Source: Teredinibacter franksiae (GTDB taxonomy: Bacteria; Pseudomonadota; Gammaproteobacteria; Pseudomonadales; Cellvibrionaceae). From it: a stretch of 64,000 nt of DNA. Numbering within the stretch: the first letter of the stretch is position 1; each line of letters opens with the position of its first letter. A program made the translations under genes and the position numbers. Positions 17,388-26,229 of the stretch are shown here, in pieces. The DNA lies in contig NZ_JACJUV010000001.1 of NCBI RefSeq assembly GCF_014218805.1, forward strand, positions 372,001 through 436,000, read 5' to 3'. Under the pieces are notes generated by a model that saw only the letters and a list, made by a program, of their open reading frames with translations, made no database searches and had not been told where the DNA came from.

Positions 17388-18149
17388 CTACCGGGGGTTG
17401 CGTAAGTTGGATAAAGTAAAAGTGTTGTCGCTTAATGGCGTATCGAAACCAATGCTGTGGGTCACCATTTCGGTCCACTCTTGTGGTGACTCAACCTCGG
17501 CCATACGCATAATTTTGGCCACCGGGCGCCCCCCCATTTCCGCGACTTCGAGGGTTTTCATGGTTTTCACTAATACCCCGTCTTGATCCCAAAACTGCTG
17601 TTCGATCATGACAAAGTCATCGCGAATTAAATATAACTCTTTACCCCATACCACGGCCGCGTCCTCATGGGGTACAGCTTCAATCAGGTACAGCTTGTGA
17701 CCCTGTGCCTGTCGAGTTTCCAAAAGTGTATGGTTATATTGGTCCAGTACATCGGTAGATTTACTGATATCTTTATTGGTGAAATCACTACCCATCCAGC
17801 GCTGATTCATCATTGACGAGGGGATTTTGATGACACGATTAATTTTCGGGGTATAACTCCACATGGCATTGTCGATTAACAAGGTGCCATTTCCCGCGTC
17901 TTTTTTTGGCGCCGTTACACGAACCAATGAATGTTTGTCGCCCTTCGTCCAGGCCTTCATTGACATCGTCCTCTGCCAACTCTCACGTTTAATGGTCATA
18001 CTCATTTCGGCAATAGAAGATGTGCCCCGCCATAACTCCATGGCTTCACGTATAAGCGCTTTAGCATCTACCCCGGAGGAAGGTTCTTCCGCTACCGCAG
18101 AAGTTGTCAGAAAAATGCAAAACAAGCTAACAATTGCGCGAATCACCAC
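17388..18149 (-). CDS. LolA-like outer-membrane lipoprotein-sorting protein
   Basis: 253 residues, periplasmic by its signal peptide (MVIRAIVSLFCIFLTTSAVAEE). The mature part matches the LolA-like proteins annotated as outer membrane lipoprotein-sorting protein. It has alternating beta strands such as MTIKRESWQRTMSMKAWTKG, the block LIDNAMWSYTPKINRVIKIP, then WMGSDFTNKDISK. Such incomplete-barrel proteins carry a lipid or acylated cargo across the periplasm. It is the first gene of the operon that continues with two permeases, an ATPase and an outer-membrane barrel. It is distinct from housekeeping LolA, which is usually shorter and located elsewhere. Confidence 0.82.
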   Translation of the reverse strand: MVIRAIVSLFCIFLTTSAVAEEPSSGVDAKALIREAMELWRGTSSIAEMSMTIKRESWQRTMSMKAWTKGDKHSLVRVTAPKKDAGNGTLLIDNAMWSYTPKINRVIKIPSSMMNQRWMGSDFTNKDISKSTDVLDQYNHTLLETRQAQGHKLYLIEAVPHEDAAVVWGKELYLIRDDFVMIEQQFWDQDGVLVKTMKTLEVAEMGGRPVAKIMRMAEVESPQEWTEMVTHSIGFDTPLSDNTFTLSNLRNPR

Positions 18150-18430
18150 GTTTCAAGTTCCCTGTAGGGTTGGTTTCCGTCATGGTATCACATGGTACAG
18201 GCTGCGCCCGCTGGCCACGTTTGTTTTATAAACAACCGACTGATTTGTGAAATAAGAAATGAGTATATCCTTGTATACACCACAGAAGGATGTGAAGCGC
18301 CATAATGTAAAGAATGCAATCCACCTAGGCCCCGGTACAAATGCGTGGCAACACCGGGTTCACACTTATCAAGGGCTCTGCTGAATAAAAATGGTAAACT
18401 AGACCGCCACTCACCTAACAGAAATCCGCT

Positions 18431-19177
18431 ATGCCTCTCATGCTTGAAGAAATCGACAGCCAGCCCTCACACCTAGGTGAAATATCACTTCGTAAACGCA
18501 TCATTCCTGCCCTGGGGCAAGAACCCATCTACGAGGTACGGCTGGGCGAAGAATTTTTAATGTCGAGCATGTTCGTAGACGCTGAAATAGCGCTGGCAGA
18601 CTTAGGGCTTGCGGCCACCACAGGTGAGAACCTGCAAGTTGTCGTTGGCGGGCTGGGTTTGGGATACACCGCCGTTGCCGCACTAAAAGAAACGCGCTTA
18701 AAAAACCTATGGGTCATTGATGCACTGGAAACGGTTATTCAATGGCATCGTGACGAAAAAGTCCCTTTAGGGGCGCCCCTCAATGCCGACCCGCGCTGCC
18801 AGTTTATCCTCGGCGATTTTTTTGCCCGCGCCACGGCGGATGTAACGGCAACCGGCTTATATCCTGTACAACCAACCGACTTGCTCGACGCGATACTCCT
18901 CGATATTGACCACTCGCCTACCGCCTACCTCAATAAAAGTAATGCAGACTTCTACAACACAAACAACTTAGCGCGTATGGCAGCGCAGTTGAAGCCGAGC
19001 GGTGTATTTGCCATGTGGTCTCAAGATTTACCTAGCGAATCATTTTCTACACTATTGCGCACCGTGTTCAATAAGGTTGATGCCCATATTGTCTCGTTCT
19101 ACAATCCTTTTCAAAATAAAGAAGCGACCAACAGTATTTATGTTTGCGTAAAATCTAGCGAGGCGACCGCTGAATAA
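18431..19177 (+). CDS. Spermidine synthase-like SAM-binding protein
   Basis: 248 residues with a Rossmann SAM-binding motif (VVVGGLGLGYTAVAAL) and an acidic strand end in WVIDALETVIQWH. The segment DAILLDIDHSP occupies the position of the aminopropyltransferase catalytic DxxD-type loop, and LARMAAQLKPSGVFAMWSQD follows. This is the pattern of spermine/spermidine synthase-like proteins of unknown substrate. The early beta-hairpin domain of true spermidine synthases is shortened, so aminopropyl transfer is not assured. It is divergent from the Lol-like operon and convergent with the GST gene. Confidence 0.75.
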   Translation: MPLMLEEIDSQPSHLGEISLRKRIIPALGQEPIYEVRLGEEFLMSSMFVDAEIALADLGLAATTGENLQVVVGGLGLGYTAVAALKETRLKNLWVIDALETVIQWHRDEKVPLGAPLNADPRCQFILGDFFARATADVTATGLYPVQPTDLLDAILLDIDHSPTAYLNKSNADFYNTNNLARMAAQLKPSGVFAMWSQDLPSESFSTLLRTVFNKVDAHIVSFYNPFQNKEATNSIYVCVKSSEATAE

Positions 19178-19197
19178 GCCTAAATAATCGGAGATTG

Positions 19198-19932
19198 CTA
19201 TGTACATCCGTCAGCGGTGCACAGGTCTTCCCAGCGCTGAATCGCAACACTGTTACGTTTCTTAAAGTAATCAATGAAGTGTGCATCGAAATCGCCCGCA
19301 ACACTATTCTGTACAGCGATATGGCTCACTAGGCTGTCTATCCAGCCCAGTAAATACGTACTGTGCTTATCGGTTTTAGCCTCTGTTTTCAGTACGCCCA
19401 ACAACTGAGGTAACCATTGCAACCGTGTAAATACCGGCGCCACGGAGGCATCAACCAAACCAAAACTTTCGCCATTAAAATAGGCTTTGCCCTCTGCGGG
19501 TTTAATTTTTTTCAGCGCGGCTAAAAAAGCATCTAGCTTCACTTGAAACAGCTCCTCATTTTGCTCAAGCATTAGCGCATACTGCTGCATAATTAGCGCC
19601 TCACTATAGGCCACCCAAGCTCGTGAATGGGCTTTACTCAGACTATCGCCATTCAACAAGGGCTTACCATAGGCTTCGTCGAGGTATTCGTTAATAACCG
19701 ACGACTCGAATAGTGCAGTAACACCCTTTTCACCTCTGCTTACAACCAACGTTGGCACCCTAGCCAATGGCGACAACGCCAGAAACCAGTCTGGTTTATT
19801 AGCTAAATCGATATTGATACGCTCATACGGCTGATTTTTATATTCGAGTAAAATGGCCGATCTCTGTACAAAAGGGCAAATAGGGAAACTGATGAGCTTT
19901 GGCAAATCCGTATTGTTTAATGTACCTAACAT
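19198..19932 (-). CDS. Glutathione S-transferase family protein
   Basis: 244 residues: a thioredoxin-like N-terminal domain with a CPF motif (LISFPICPFVQRSAILLEYK) where Cys is the likely catalytic residue, as in Omega/DHAR-type GSTs. LARVPTLVV is the cis-Pro GSH-binding turn, ALFESSVINEYLDEAYG follows, and an all-helical C-terminal domain completes it. It lies 12 bp after a DUF1330 gene on the same strand and diverges from a LysR regulator. Together these look like a small stress- or electrophile-responsive unit. Confidence 0.87.
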   Translation of the reverse strand: MLGTLNNTDLPKLISFPICPFVQRSAILLEYKNQPYERINIDLANKPDWFLALSPLARVPTLVVSRGEKGVTALFESSVINEYLDEAYGKPLLNGDSLSKAHSRAWVAYSEALIMQQYALMLEQNEELFQVKLDAFLAALKKIKPAEGKAYFNGESFGLVDASVAPVFTRLQWLPQLLGVLKTEAKTDKHSTYLLGWIDSLVSHIAVQNSVAGDFDAHFIDYFKKRNSVAIQRWEDLCTADGCT

Positions 19933-19944
19933 TTCTGTACCCCC

Positions 19945-20235
19945 TTAAGTGCCTGTTTCTACAAGCAGTAGCTCAAAATCGGCTCCGGTTTGCCGAAGCG
20001 TGACCAATGCTTGATTCTCCGGGTCGTTATACCAACCCCTTGCAGCGTCACCACTGGGAAACGCAATACAAATCGATACGTTAGGAAGCTCCCGACTTCC
20101 CTCTAAACGAAGGGGCTGCCCTTTAGCAACCACATCACCGCCATGCTTTTTCAAAAGCGGGCCAATTTTCTGCGTGTATTCCTCCATCCAATCTTTGTTG
20201 TGAACCGTTAATTCACCCACCGCATAAGCTGTCAT
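19945..20235 (-). CDS. DUF1330 family protein
   Basis: A 96-residue ferredoxin-like (dimeric alpha/beta barrel) protein. MTAYAVGELTVHNKDWMEEY, LLKKHGGDVVAKG and CIAFPSGDAARGWYNDPENQ are the usual DUF1330 blocks. The function of the family is unknown. The ATG at 20235 has GGAG about 10 nt upstream; an ATG five codons earlier would use no clear Shine-Dalgarno. It is the promoter-proximal gene of the pair with the GST. Confidence 0.8.
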   Translation of the reverse strand: MTAYAVGELTVHNKDWMEEYTQKIGPLLKKHGGDVVAKGQPLRLEGSRELPNVSICIAFPSGDAARGWYNDPENQALVTLRQTGADFELLLVETGT

Positions 20236-20340
20236 ACTCTTTAACTCCATCGTAAGTTTAAATTTTGGCGTTCGGCCGTTTACACGTAAACTATAACCAG
20301 AACGTTGCTACGCGCATATTCTCGACAAATGCATAGTAGT

Positions 20341-20356
20341 TGTGCAATATTGCACA
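20341..20356. promoter_or_regulatory. Perfect palindrome at the LysR gene start (probable autoregulatory operator)
   Basis: TGTGCAATATTGCACA is a perfect 16-bp palindrome ending one base before the ATG of the LysR gene, about 105 bp from the divergent DUF1330 start. LysR-type regulators commonly bind such dyads between divergent genes. Its contact with the start codon means bound regulator, or the RNA hairpin it forms, would block initiation. Confidence 0.65.
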
Positions 20357-20357
20357 G

Positions 20358-21302
20358 ATGAATAACTGGGATGACCTTCGATTTTTTATAGAATTGGCCC
20401 GTAGCGGCAGCCTTTCGGCGGCTGCGCGCATCCTCGCCGTTAACCATTCAACGGTTGCACGGCGTATAGGCGCATTTGAGAAAACCCATGGAATCAAACT
20501 GTTTAACCGCCAACCAGACGGTTACCAGCTTACGGACGCCGGCGAACAGATCTATACCCAAGCCCTGAGCATAGAAGCGGACAATCATGCGATAGAACGC
20601 CTGCTTTATGCGGGCGATACCCGCCTCTCGGGTAAACTTGTCGTAACCATGCCCCACGACCTCGCCAACTTCTGTATTATCCCCTACTTAGAAAAGTTCA
20701 CTCTGCAGTACCCTGATGTAGAACTTGAACTGATAGTGAGCCCAGGGTTAAAAAACCTTTCTGCACGTGAAGCCGATATAGCAATACGCCTTACCCCTGC
20801 GCCACCCGACAACCTCGTTGGCGTTGAGCTCGCAAGAATGCGTCACGGCGTGTATTTTTCCAGTACGGTAAACCACGATCCAGAGCAACCCAATCTCATT
20901 ATTTGGCGGAATGAAACTCAACCCCCCAGCTGGGTGACCGCTCATTTCCCCAAGGGCAAGGTGATACTCAAAGTAGATGACTTGGCTTCTATGTACGCTG
21001 CCGTTAAAGCGGGCTTAGGCATTGCTCGTATGCCCTGCTATTTACCAGACACGCTCAACGATACCCACATTTACCGAGCCCCTATTACACTCCCGCGGTC
21101 ACAGTGGGGGGCCTGGGTGCTGCACCATTCAGACCTAAGACAAACCGCGCGAGTACGTGCCTTTAAACAGTTTTTATCTAGCCTACTGAGCGAGCAAAAG
21201 CCGCTTATAGAGGGTGAATTGAGTAGAACTAAGACGATTGGCAAACACAATGTTAAAAGCTCACCTCGCCGCCATAGCGAGGCCAACTCCACAATACGGT
21301 GA
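20358..21302 (+). CDS. LysR-family transcriptional regulator
   Basis: 314 residues. The N-terminal winged HTH is standard (NNWDDLRFFIELARSGSLSAAARILAVNHSTVARRIGAFE, divided here as residues 2-40). It is followed by a periplasmic-binding-like effector domain (GKLVVTMPHDLANFCIIPYL, LSAREADIAIRL, VDDLASMYAAVKAGLGIARMP). The C-terminal ~25 residues after FLSSLLSEQ are polar and poorly conserved-looking. The start is the ATG right after the 16-bp palindrome; there is no room for a Shine-Dalgarno, so translation may be leaderless or use the TTG six codons upstream. Divergent from DUF1330-GST, its likely target. Confidence 0.9.
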   Translation: MNNWDDLRFFIELARSGSLSAAARILAVNHSTVARRIGAFEKTHGIKLFNRQPDGYQLTDAGEQIYTQALSIEADNHAIERLLYAGDTRLSGKLVVTMPHDLANFCIIPYLEKFTLQYPDVELELIVSPGLKNLSAREADIAIRLTPAPPDNLVGVELARMRHGVYFSSTVNHDPEQPNLIIWRNETQPPSWVTAHFPKGKVILKVDDLASMYAAVKAGLGIARMPCYLPDTLNDTHIYRAPITLPRSQWGAWVLHHSDLRQTARVRAFKQFLSSLLSEQKPLIEGELSRTKTIGKHNVKSSPRRHSEANSTIR

Positions 21303-21585
21303 TCAATGTCAGATACCGCCAACGACGAGGTATTTATACAAAAAAACCTGTTTTCGTGGAGCAAGACTGAAAATATACCTAAATTTGTGGCGTTAAAGAC
21401 AATTCTCTGAGAGGGTGTTCTATGTGAGCGTGGCCACCAGCAGGATAAGTACCTATTGCCATTGAGACACCAATAGCATCAGACCTCTACAGGGCCACAC
21501 AGGCGCGGTAAACGAAGTAGATGCACCAATTCCATACCGGGGTTTTAAACCTACTTTACGATCTGGTTATAATTCGATAAAGACA

Positions 21586-22572
21586 ATGATGATGGGAGAA
21601 TTACTTAGAATCTTCTTACTGTACCCGCTACTTGTTGGCTTCCAACCGATGAGAGCACATCGCTATATTGTTTTTATTTTATGTTACCTACTGGTGCCAT
21701 ATACAACAGCCAGTGACAATGCTAGTGAGCGAGCCGCTGCAATTACCAAGGTGACCTACCGCCTCTCCTTCATGCGTGAAAAACCCACGCAGTCCTACGA
21801 GTACCAATTACTCGAACTAGCCCTCCGAAAAACACAAAAAGAAGATGGCGCTTTTTTCCTTGAGCCTAGTGCACCAATGGAAGTACGACGGGCCTTAAAA
21901 AAATCTCGTAACAACACCATCGAAAATTTTATTTTTCGCAGTAACTATTCTACCAAAGACAATTATGAAGGGTTAATCTATATACCTATTTCAATCGACC
22001 TAGGTATATTCGGTTACAGAATCTGCTTCACGTCAGAAGACGTACTAAAAAAATCCCCAAACATCCGCACGCTAAAAGAACTTCAATCTAAAACCATGGG
22101 CCAACCGGACAGCTGGCTGGACCACCAAATCCTTAAAGCCAACGGCTTTCAGGTATACAACATTCTTCAAGTAGAAAGCATGCACCAAATGGTGGCCAAC
22201 AACCGTTTTGACTATTTATGTAGAGGTGCTAATGAGCTATATCACGAGTGGAAAAAGCGACCAGACATGAAAGGTCTAACCTACGATAAGAGTTTTTCCA
22301 TTTATTACGACCTACCACGATTCTTTTTTACCCATGCCCAAAATAAAACGCTTAAAGAAAGGGTGCAAAAGGGATTAAATATCGCTTACCACGACGGCAG
22401 TATGCAAAACCTCTGGCGGGAACACTACGGCGAAGCTATACAGTTTTCAAAACTGAAAACCAGACGGCTATTCTATTTAGAAAACCCCTACCTGAACAAC
22501 ATTTCACCCGACTTCCAATACTACTTCATGAACCCTTACGGATTGGAGAAAAGCCAAAAACATAAAAATTAA
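21586..22572 (+). CDS. Periplasmic solute-binding protein family 3-like protein
   Basis: Up to 328 residues. Three consecutive ATG codons open the frame; the signal peptide fits better from the later Met in MRAHRYIVFILCYLLVPYTTA. The mature part resembles SBP_bac_3 proteins without a transporter: YQLLELALRKTQ, IPISIDLGIFGYRICFTSED, LKELQSKTMGQPDSWLDHQIL, MVANNRFDYLCRGANEL, then the C-terminal NPYLNNISPDF. A related protein is encoded at 54011-54862, with the same order of blocks (LADLQRITLGQGRSWSDTKI) and the ending NPNVSNDI. No transporter or kinase gene adjoins it. A sensory or scavenging role is possible but unproven. Confidence 0.7.
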   Translation: MMMGELLRIFLLYPLLVGFQPMRAHRYIVFILCYLLVPYTTASDNASERAAAITKVTYRLSFMREKPTQSYEYQLLELALRKTQKEDGAFFLEPSAPMEVRRALKKSRNNTIENFIFRSNYSTKDNYEGLIYIPISIDLGIFGYRICFTSEDVLKKSPNIRTLKELQSKTMGQPDSWLDHQILKANGFQVYNILQVESMHQMVANNRFDYLCRGANELYHEWKKRPDMKGLTYDKSFSIYYDLPRFFFTHAQNKTLKERVQKGLNIAYHDGSMQNLWREHYGEAIQFSKLKTRRLFYLENPYLNNISPDFQYYFMNPYGLEKSQKHKN

Positions 22573-22800
22573 TTTTATAATCATTACGCAGCATTCACCG
22601 CAGATTACTTTAGGCCAACGCCAAACGTCAGCATCAAATCAAGTAACAACGAAACCACACAAATTCAAGTGATGCGACACGGGAAAATCCACCACCACGA
22701 AACACCTATACTCGACCTCCCGCGCTTGCCAGTGAAAACATCTGAATAAAAATACAGGACTCGTTACCTGCCCCACACAAACCTCTTGACGAGCACCCTA

Positions 22801-23103
22801 CTATCTTTCTATTTGACAGCTCCAACACAACTCGAATGTTCCCTCGTTTTGCTCCCCACAGCTTGAACAGTGCCAACTTTCTTTGGTGGAATCCTCGCTC
22901 AAACCATCAACCAAGGCCTTTGCAGCAACGAAATCTGATTCTTGAACCCACAACTCGGGCCATGTTTCCAAAGGTGAAAGTTCTCCCATACCACCGGACG
23001 AAAATTCGTTCCTGAGCACACATTCAATACCCTCAATGACAAGAATATTACGTACATTTTCTACAATTATTTTATTTTCGCGAGTATAAACAAGTTTCAT
23101 CAA
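22801..23103 (-). CDS. DUF2007 protein with RanBP2-type zinc ribbon
   Basis: 100 residues. The N-terminal ~70 (MKLVYTRENKIIVENVRNIL, ECVLRNEFSSGGMGELSP, PELWVQESDFVAAKALVD) form a DUF2007 ferredoxin-like domain. The C-terminal ~28 residues form a zinc ribbon, WHCSSCGEQNEGTFELCWSC, with the spacing W-x-C-x2-C-x-E-x-N...C-x2-C. It is a small cytosolic protein of unknown function. GGAG lies upstream of two consecutive ATGs, so the exact start is uncertain by one codon. Confidence 0.75.
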   Translation of the reverse strand: MMKLVYTRENKIIVENVRNILVIEGIECVLRNEFSSGGMGELSPLETWPELWVQESDFVAAKALVDGLSEDSTKESWHCSSCGEQNEGTFELCWSCQIER

Positions 23104-23263
23104 TCTGTTTTCTCCATTATTTTCTATACCAAGGTAAAAATAACTAAGCGCTGTGATTGTAGCCTGCTAATTACAACCTCTTAATCCGGCCAAAAAATCA
23201 TGCTATTGCATAATAAACGCACATTATGGCAGACAATCAGGTACACAATTTCCGTATTCTAAC

Positions 23264-23563
23264 ATGGGCTACGAATTGCTCGACATGATCAACAAAAAGG
23301 CTAACAGCACTCGAAAATGCTGCACGCAGCGACTCCAAGGTTTGGTGGGTATAATTGAAAAAGAAATGATCGAAGATTACTTGAATACACCGGGTAAACA
23401 CCTGAGCCTTCAACAGCTACCTCCACATACAGAGATGAAGGTATTCCAGTGCTTGAACTATGCAATAGCGAAAGCGCTATTCAGGATGCATATCGTCCTA
23501 AAACCCTCTACTCAACCTGTAGGTTTAGTCCACCGAACTAGACTAACAACACTAAGCCATTAA
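23264..23563 (+). CDS. Possible small hypothetical protein
   Basis: A 99-codon frame beginning GYELLDMINKKANSTRKCC. I recognise no domain, there is no clear ribosome-binding site, and the C-terminal third reads like non-coding sequence. It fills an otherwise empty 510-bp interval (23104-23614). More likely spurious than real. Confidence 0.2.
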   Translation: MGYELLDMINKKANSTRKCCTQRLQGLVGIIEKEMIEDYLNTPGKHLSLQQLPPHTEMKVFQCLNYAIAKALFRMHIVLKPSTQPVGLVHRTRLTTLSH

Positions 23564-23614
23564 TTTAAAAAACTAGGCTTAGGTGGAAACAATTCGCTTA
23601 AAATACCGATTAAA

Positions 23615-24025
23615 TTACTTCCCTACGGGCGGACAAGAAGAACCCAAAGAGTCACTATCCAACGGCTGCTCTACCTCCAATTCTAATGAGCGCTTCACCA
23701 CAACGGGTATAACCTCTCCGAGTGCGGCTATAGCATCAACTGTTTCTACGCCAATTTTTCCAGAAAACACCTCAAGAGAACCGATATCGAATAGCTGAAT
23801 AACGTCTTCTTCCTCAAGATTATTGATTGCTGCACGTGCAGATAAGGTTTCAAGAATCGACGTTAAATATGGTGACTTACGAAACCGTCTAGCCAAATCT
23901 CGCGATTTTTCTTTGGCGTTTAAGCACCCAAAAAGAACGCCGACGTCCCGTATTACTTGCCGCTCTGTTCGCCGTAACTTTAAGCGAATCATCAAAAACC
24001 TTGCGCATGTGCTTACCGAATCCAT
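23615..24025 (-). CDS. Hypothetical protein downstream of mscS
   Basis: 136 residues, unknown family. The ATG at 24025 has AGGAGAGG 7 nt upstream, much better than the in-frame start 51 bp earlier. Helical N-terminal part with many Arg/Leu residues (RFLMIRLKLRRTERQVIRDVG), then ARRFRKSPYLTSILETLSARA. An acidic block (NNLEEEDVIQLFDIGSLEVF) and an acidic C-terminus ending in SSCPPVGK complete it. It follows mscS on the same strand, separated by a strong inverted repeat. Confidence 0.6.
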   Translation of the reverse strand: MDSVSTCARFLMIRLKLRRTERQVIRDVGVLFGCLNAKEKSRDLARRFRKSPYLTSILETLSARAAINNLEEEDVIQLFDIGSLEVFSGKIGVETVDAIAALGEVIPVVVKRSLELEVEQPLDSDSLGSSCPPVGK

Positions 24026-24048
24026 AATCAAACCTCTCCTTCTTTGTT

Positions 24049-24085
24049 GCGCACTAATTGAGGCATTACACCGCAATTAGTGCGC
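24049..24085 (-). repeat. Perfect 12-bp inverted repeat between mscS and the next gene
   Basis: GCGCACTAATTG and its exact complement flank a 13-base loop, between the mscS stop (24098) and the Shine-Dalgarno of the hypothetical gene. No T run follows on either strand, so it is not a classical terminator; an mRNA-processing or attenuating hairpin is more likely. Confidence 0.6.
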
Positions 24086-24097
24086 CGAAAAACACAA

Positions 24098-24919
24098 CTA
24101 CTTGTCTAAATGTACATCCATTTGAGGGAAAGGAATCTCAATACCAGCGGTATCGAATTGACGCTTAATCTTTTCGTTTATATCAAAGTATACGGCCCAA
24201 TAATCTTCTGTTTTGGCCCATACTCTGAAAACAAAATTAACCGATGAGTCAGCAAGCTCGCCAACAGCTATAGTAATGCCGCGCTCTGTAATAATTCGAC
24301 CTTCGGCTTCTACAATTGCATTCAACTCTTTACGCACCAGATCCAAATCTGCGCTGTAGCTAACACCAACAGTAAAATCCACACGACGTTCTTTCTCGGC
24401 CGAATAGTTAGTGATATTGCCACCCATTACGGCGGAGTTGGAAATAATAATAGTTTTATTATCGCCCGTTTTCATGATTGTCGAGAATATTGAAATCTCT
24501 GTAATAACGCCTGCTGCGCCACCGGCCTCAACAAAATCACCTATTTTGAAGGGTCGAAACATTATCAACAAAACACCGGATGCAAAATTTGCTAGTGAAC
24601 CCTGCAATGCAAAGCCAATAGCTAAACCAGCAGCACCTATAATCGCAACAAAGGAAGCCGTTTGAATACCTAACTGCCCAAGTGCAGCAATAATAACTAT
24701 AACGTATAAACAATAGTAAATTATATTTCGCGTAAAACCCGCTACTGTGGCATCCACGCCTTTCGCCGCCATGCCTTTTTGCATTAGGTTTGAAATGGAT
24801 TTGGCTATCCATTTACCGATAACAAATACCGCAACAGCCAATAAAACTTTTATACCGTATGTGGTCACAATCTCTGGCAGCTTCTCCATCAACTGTTCAA
24901 TATTATCTTGCATACTCAT
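24098..24919 (-). CDS. mscS: Small-conductance mechanosensitive channel MscS
   Basis: Inner-membrane channel that opens under tension in hypo-osmotic shock. The 273 residues compare with 286 for E. coli MscS. Membrane segments are at ~18-38, 58-80 and the pore helix TM3 in GAAGLAIGFALQGSLANFASG, whose Gly/Ala pattern is diagnostic. FRPFKIGDFVEAGGAAGVI begins the beta domain and the C-terminal alpha/beta domain ends in GIEIPFPQMDVHL. The ATG at 24919 has TTGGAG 7 nt upstream. It lies directly downstream of the OmpA-family gene on the same strand, with 56 bp between, so partial co-transcription is possible. Confidence 0.93.
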   Translation of the reverse strand: MSMQDNIEQLMEKLPEIVTTYGIKVLLAVAVFVIGKWIAKSISNLMQKGMAAKGVDATVAGFTRNIIYYCLYVIVIIAALGQLGIQTASFVAIIGAAGLAIGFALQGSLANFASGVLLIMFRPFKIGDFVEAGGAAGVITEISIFSTIMKTGDNKTIIISNSAVMGGNITNYSAEKERRVDFTVGVSYSADLDLVRKELNAIVEAEGRIITERGITIAVGELADSSVNFVFRVWAKTEDYWAVYFDINEKIKRQFDTAGIEIPFPQMDVHLDK

Positions 24920-24975
24920 TATTTTTCTCCAATAAATAATATAGTGGGCTGTCGCCAGCCCCACTTAACAACACT

Positions 24976-26070
24976 TTACTTGATTATTTTTTCTACCGTG
25001 GCGCTTACAACACCCTCTACGCGGCGATTAGCGACTCGTCCTGCTGCAGTATCATTGCTCGCGACAGGCTGTTCTTCACCATATCCCTTTGCCGTAATTC
25101 GGCTGGCATCGATGCTGTATTTATCGACCAGGATATCGGCAACCGCTTGCGCGCGCTTTTGTGACAACTGCTTGTTGTATGTGGCCGCGCCACGGTCATC
25201 AGTATGCCCTTTTATTTCAACGTTGGTCAGTGGGAATTCACGCATAAAGGTTGCAAGCTCTTCAACTTGAGCGAATGAATCACTTACAACTGCATCAGAA
25301 TTATTGGCAAACTGAATGTTCAGTTCAACACGCACATCTTCCTTTAGTACTCTGTAGCAACCATTCTGATCCACCTTAGAACCAGCATCGCTATTGGGGC
25401 ATTTGTCGGCAGAATCAGCAATACCGTCACCGTCGGTATCGGTTACTTTTATCGGCATGGGTGCGGCCGCAGCGGCGGGTTTTGATACAGGCTTACTCTT
25501 GGCTGCCTTTTTACCGAAAACATAATGCACGCCTAAATTAAACGCCGTTTCCATTGTGTCGGTATCCAAGCCTGCAATGGCACGAACATCTGTACGCATA
25601 GATAAGGCTTTAGACAACTGGTACTTTAATCCTACACCTGCATTCAATAGTGTTTCATCAACGTCGTTCGGGCCGCCGCTGATCTCATTTTTACCAACAC
25701 CAAACACGGCATATGGCTGCGCTTTACCGCTTTTTCCAAAGTGGTAGAGGCTATCTAACCGAATCTGGTTCGCGTCAAGATCGCCGCTTGCAATTGGGTT
25801 TCCGGGTTCAGAGATGGTATAAGCTAACTCCAGGGCCCAGGGGCTTGCAAACTGATACCCGGCGGCAATACTGGCATCAGCTGCATCTTCTGCACCCTGC
25901 CGTGATTCGGAGTGCGTCAGGTATCCCAGCGACGGTGCTAAGGTAAAACCTTCTGTCTGCACATCCCCAGCATTCGCTGAATAACTCGCTACGGTTAAAC
26001 ATGCAGCTAAGCTAACAACTACCGCGCGCTGCAATTTAAATTCTTTAGATTTCTGCCCAAGTACTTTCAT
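24976..26070 (-). CDS. OmpA/OprF-family outer-membrane protein
   Basis: 364 residues: signal peptide (VVVSLAACLTVASYSANAGD) and an N-terminal eight-stranded barrel with YQFASPWALELAYT and FGVGKNEISGGPNDVDE. A Pro/Ala hinge (KPAAAAAPMP) and a calcium-binding-like type-3 thrombospondin repeat (TDTDGDGIADSADKCPN) come next. The C-terminal OmpA peptidoglycan-binding domain contains VEIKGHTDDRGAATYNKQLS and SRITAKGYGEEQP. It anchors the outer membrane to peptidoglycan. The promoter region (26071-26229) carries a 10-bp-spaced direct repeat that could bind the OmpR-type regulator encoded 4 kb upstream. Confidence 0.92.
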   Translation of the reverse strand: MKVLGQKSKEFKLQRAVVVSLAACLTVASYSANAGDVQTEGFTLAPSLGYLTHSESRQGAEDAADASIAAGYQFASPWALELAYTISEPGNPIASGDLDANQIRLDSLYHFGKSGKAQPYAVFGVGKNEISGGPNDVDETLLNAGVGLKYQLSKALSMRTDVRAIAGLDTDTMETAFNLGVHYVFGKKAAKSKPVSKPAAAAAPMPIKVTDTDGDGIADSADKCPNSDAGSKVDQNGCYRVLKEDVRVELNIQFANNSDAVVSDSFAQVEELATFMREFPLTNVEIKGHTDDRGAATYNKQLSQKRAQAVADILVDKYSIDASRITAKGYGEEQPVASNDTAAGRVANRRVEGVVSATVEKIIK

Positions 26071-26160
26071 TATCTGTTTTCTCCATTTATCCCTGATAAT
26101 TCGAAAGCCTTCGTGGGCCTCGAAATTCAGGCGTAGTATGGGAAGAAAAACAAATTAGGT

Positions 26161-26178
26161 GTGTAAAACCGTGTAAAA
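26161..26178 (-). promoter_or_regulatory. Direct repeat with 10-bp spacing upstream of the ompA-like gene
   Basis: GTGTAAAA occurs at 26161 and again at 26171 (TTTTACAC-N2-TTTTACAC on the minus strand). Two half-sites one helical turn apart is the arrangement used by OmpR/PhoB-type regulators. It lies about 90-110 bp before the start codon. Regulator identity is an inference. Confidence 0.4.
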
Positions 26179-26229
26179 TTTTTAGGGGAACACACTCACA
26201 TGCAGTGCTTTAGGGTGTCTGAGGTGCCA

